A DNA stretch of 17,331 bases, taken from positions 1 to 17,331 of the forward strand of contig SLMF01000013.1 in NCBI GenBank assembly GCA_007133715.1, in the 5' to 3' direction. Positions 17,298 to 17,331 of this stretch are shown piece by piece. The first letter of the stretch is position 1. Each line of letters opens with the position of its first letter. This stretch comes from Planctomycetaceae bacterium. GTDB taxonomy: Bacteria > Planctomycetota > Planctomycetia > Pirellulales > Pirellulaceae. The notes below the pieces were generated by a model, which worked only from the letters and a program-made list of their open reading frames with translations, did no database searches and was not told the origin of the DNA. Position numbers and translations under genes: made by a program.

Positions 17298-17331
17298 TGG
17301 CAGCTCCCCAAAATGGCTCCGCGTCAGCTCC

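Overview
The window looks like a piece of a Planctomycetota chromosome. It is GC-rich. It carries a DUF1559 protein with a prepilin-type N-terminus next to a small transthyretin-like lipoprotein, a Tat-type Gfo/Idh/MocA oxidoreductase, and many exported TPR and CRTAC1/FG-GAP proteins, a combination typical of that phylum. I do not name a genus. No tRNA, rRNA, CRISPR array, transposase or integrase was seen.

Layout. Positions 1-442 (minus) hold the first 147 codons of a glycogen debranching enzyme (glgX), cut by the window edge. A 426-bp divergent spacer with one GC-rich inverted repeat follows. Next comes a plus-strand oxidoreductase (869-2167). A strong hairpin (2171-2205) separates it from a convergent array of ten minus-strand genes covering 2242-17297. 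In transcription order these are: a type I periplasmic solute-binding protein (17297-15996); a terminator-like hairpin (15837-15808); the DUF1559 protein (15757-14711); a small lipoprotein (14677-14207); membrane-anchored TPR protein 1 (14134-12710); CRTAC protein 1 (12672-11002); membrane-anchored TPR protein 2 (10994-9519); CRTAC protein 2, which has lost its middle (9522-8827); CRTAC protein 3 (8803-7076); an NHL beta-propeller lipoprotein (6959-5877); and a 1180-residue lipoprotein with TPR, FG-GAP/ASPIC and a long C-terminal region in one chain (5784-2242).

How the genes may work together. All ten minus-strand products carry an export or membrane signal: cleavable signal peptide, lipobox, N-terminal membrane anchor or prepilin helix. 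From DUF1559 downward the genes are tightly packed (gaps of 7 to 116 bp and one ATGA overlap), so they are probably co-transcribed. The core is a duplicated pair of a membrane TPR protein and a secreted CRTAC propeller. The last gene carries the same two modules fused in one polypeptide, which suggests that the separate TPR and CRTAC products physically cooperate in the envelope. The biochemical function of such TPR/CRTAC sets is, as far as I know, undescribed, and this is the best candidate here for a new system. The most striking single feature is CRTAC protein 2: relative to both paralogues it lacks about 342 residues in frame but keeps its signal peptide, first three FG-GAP loops and extreme C-terminus.
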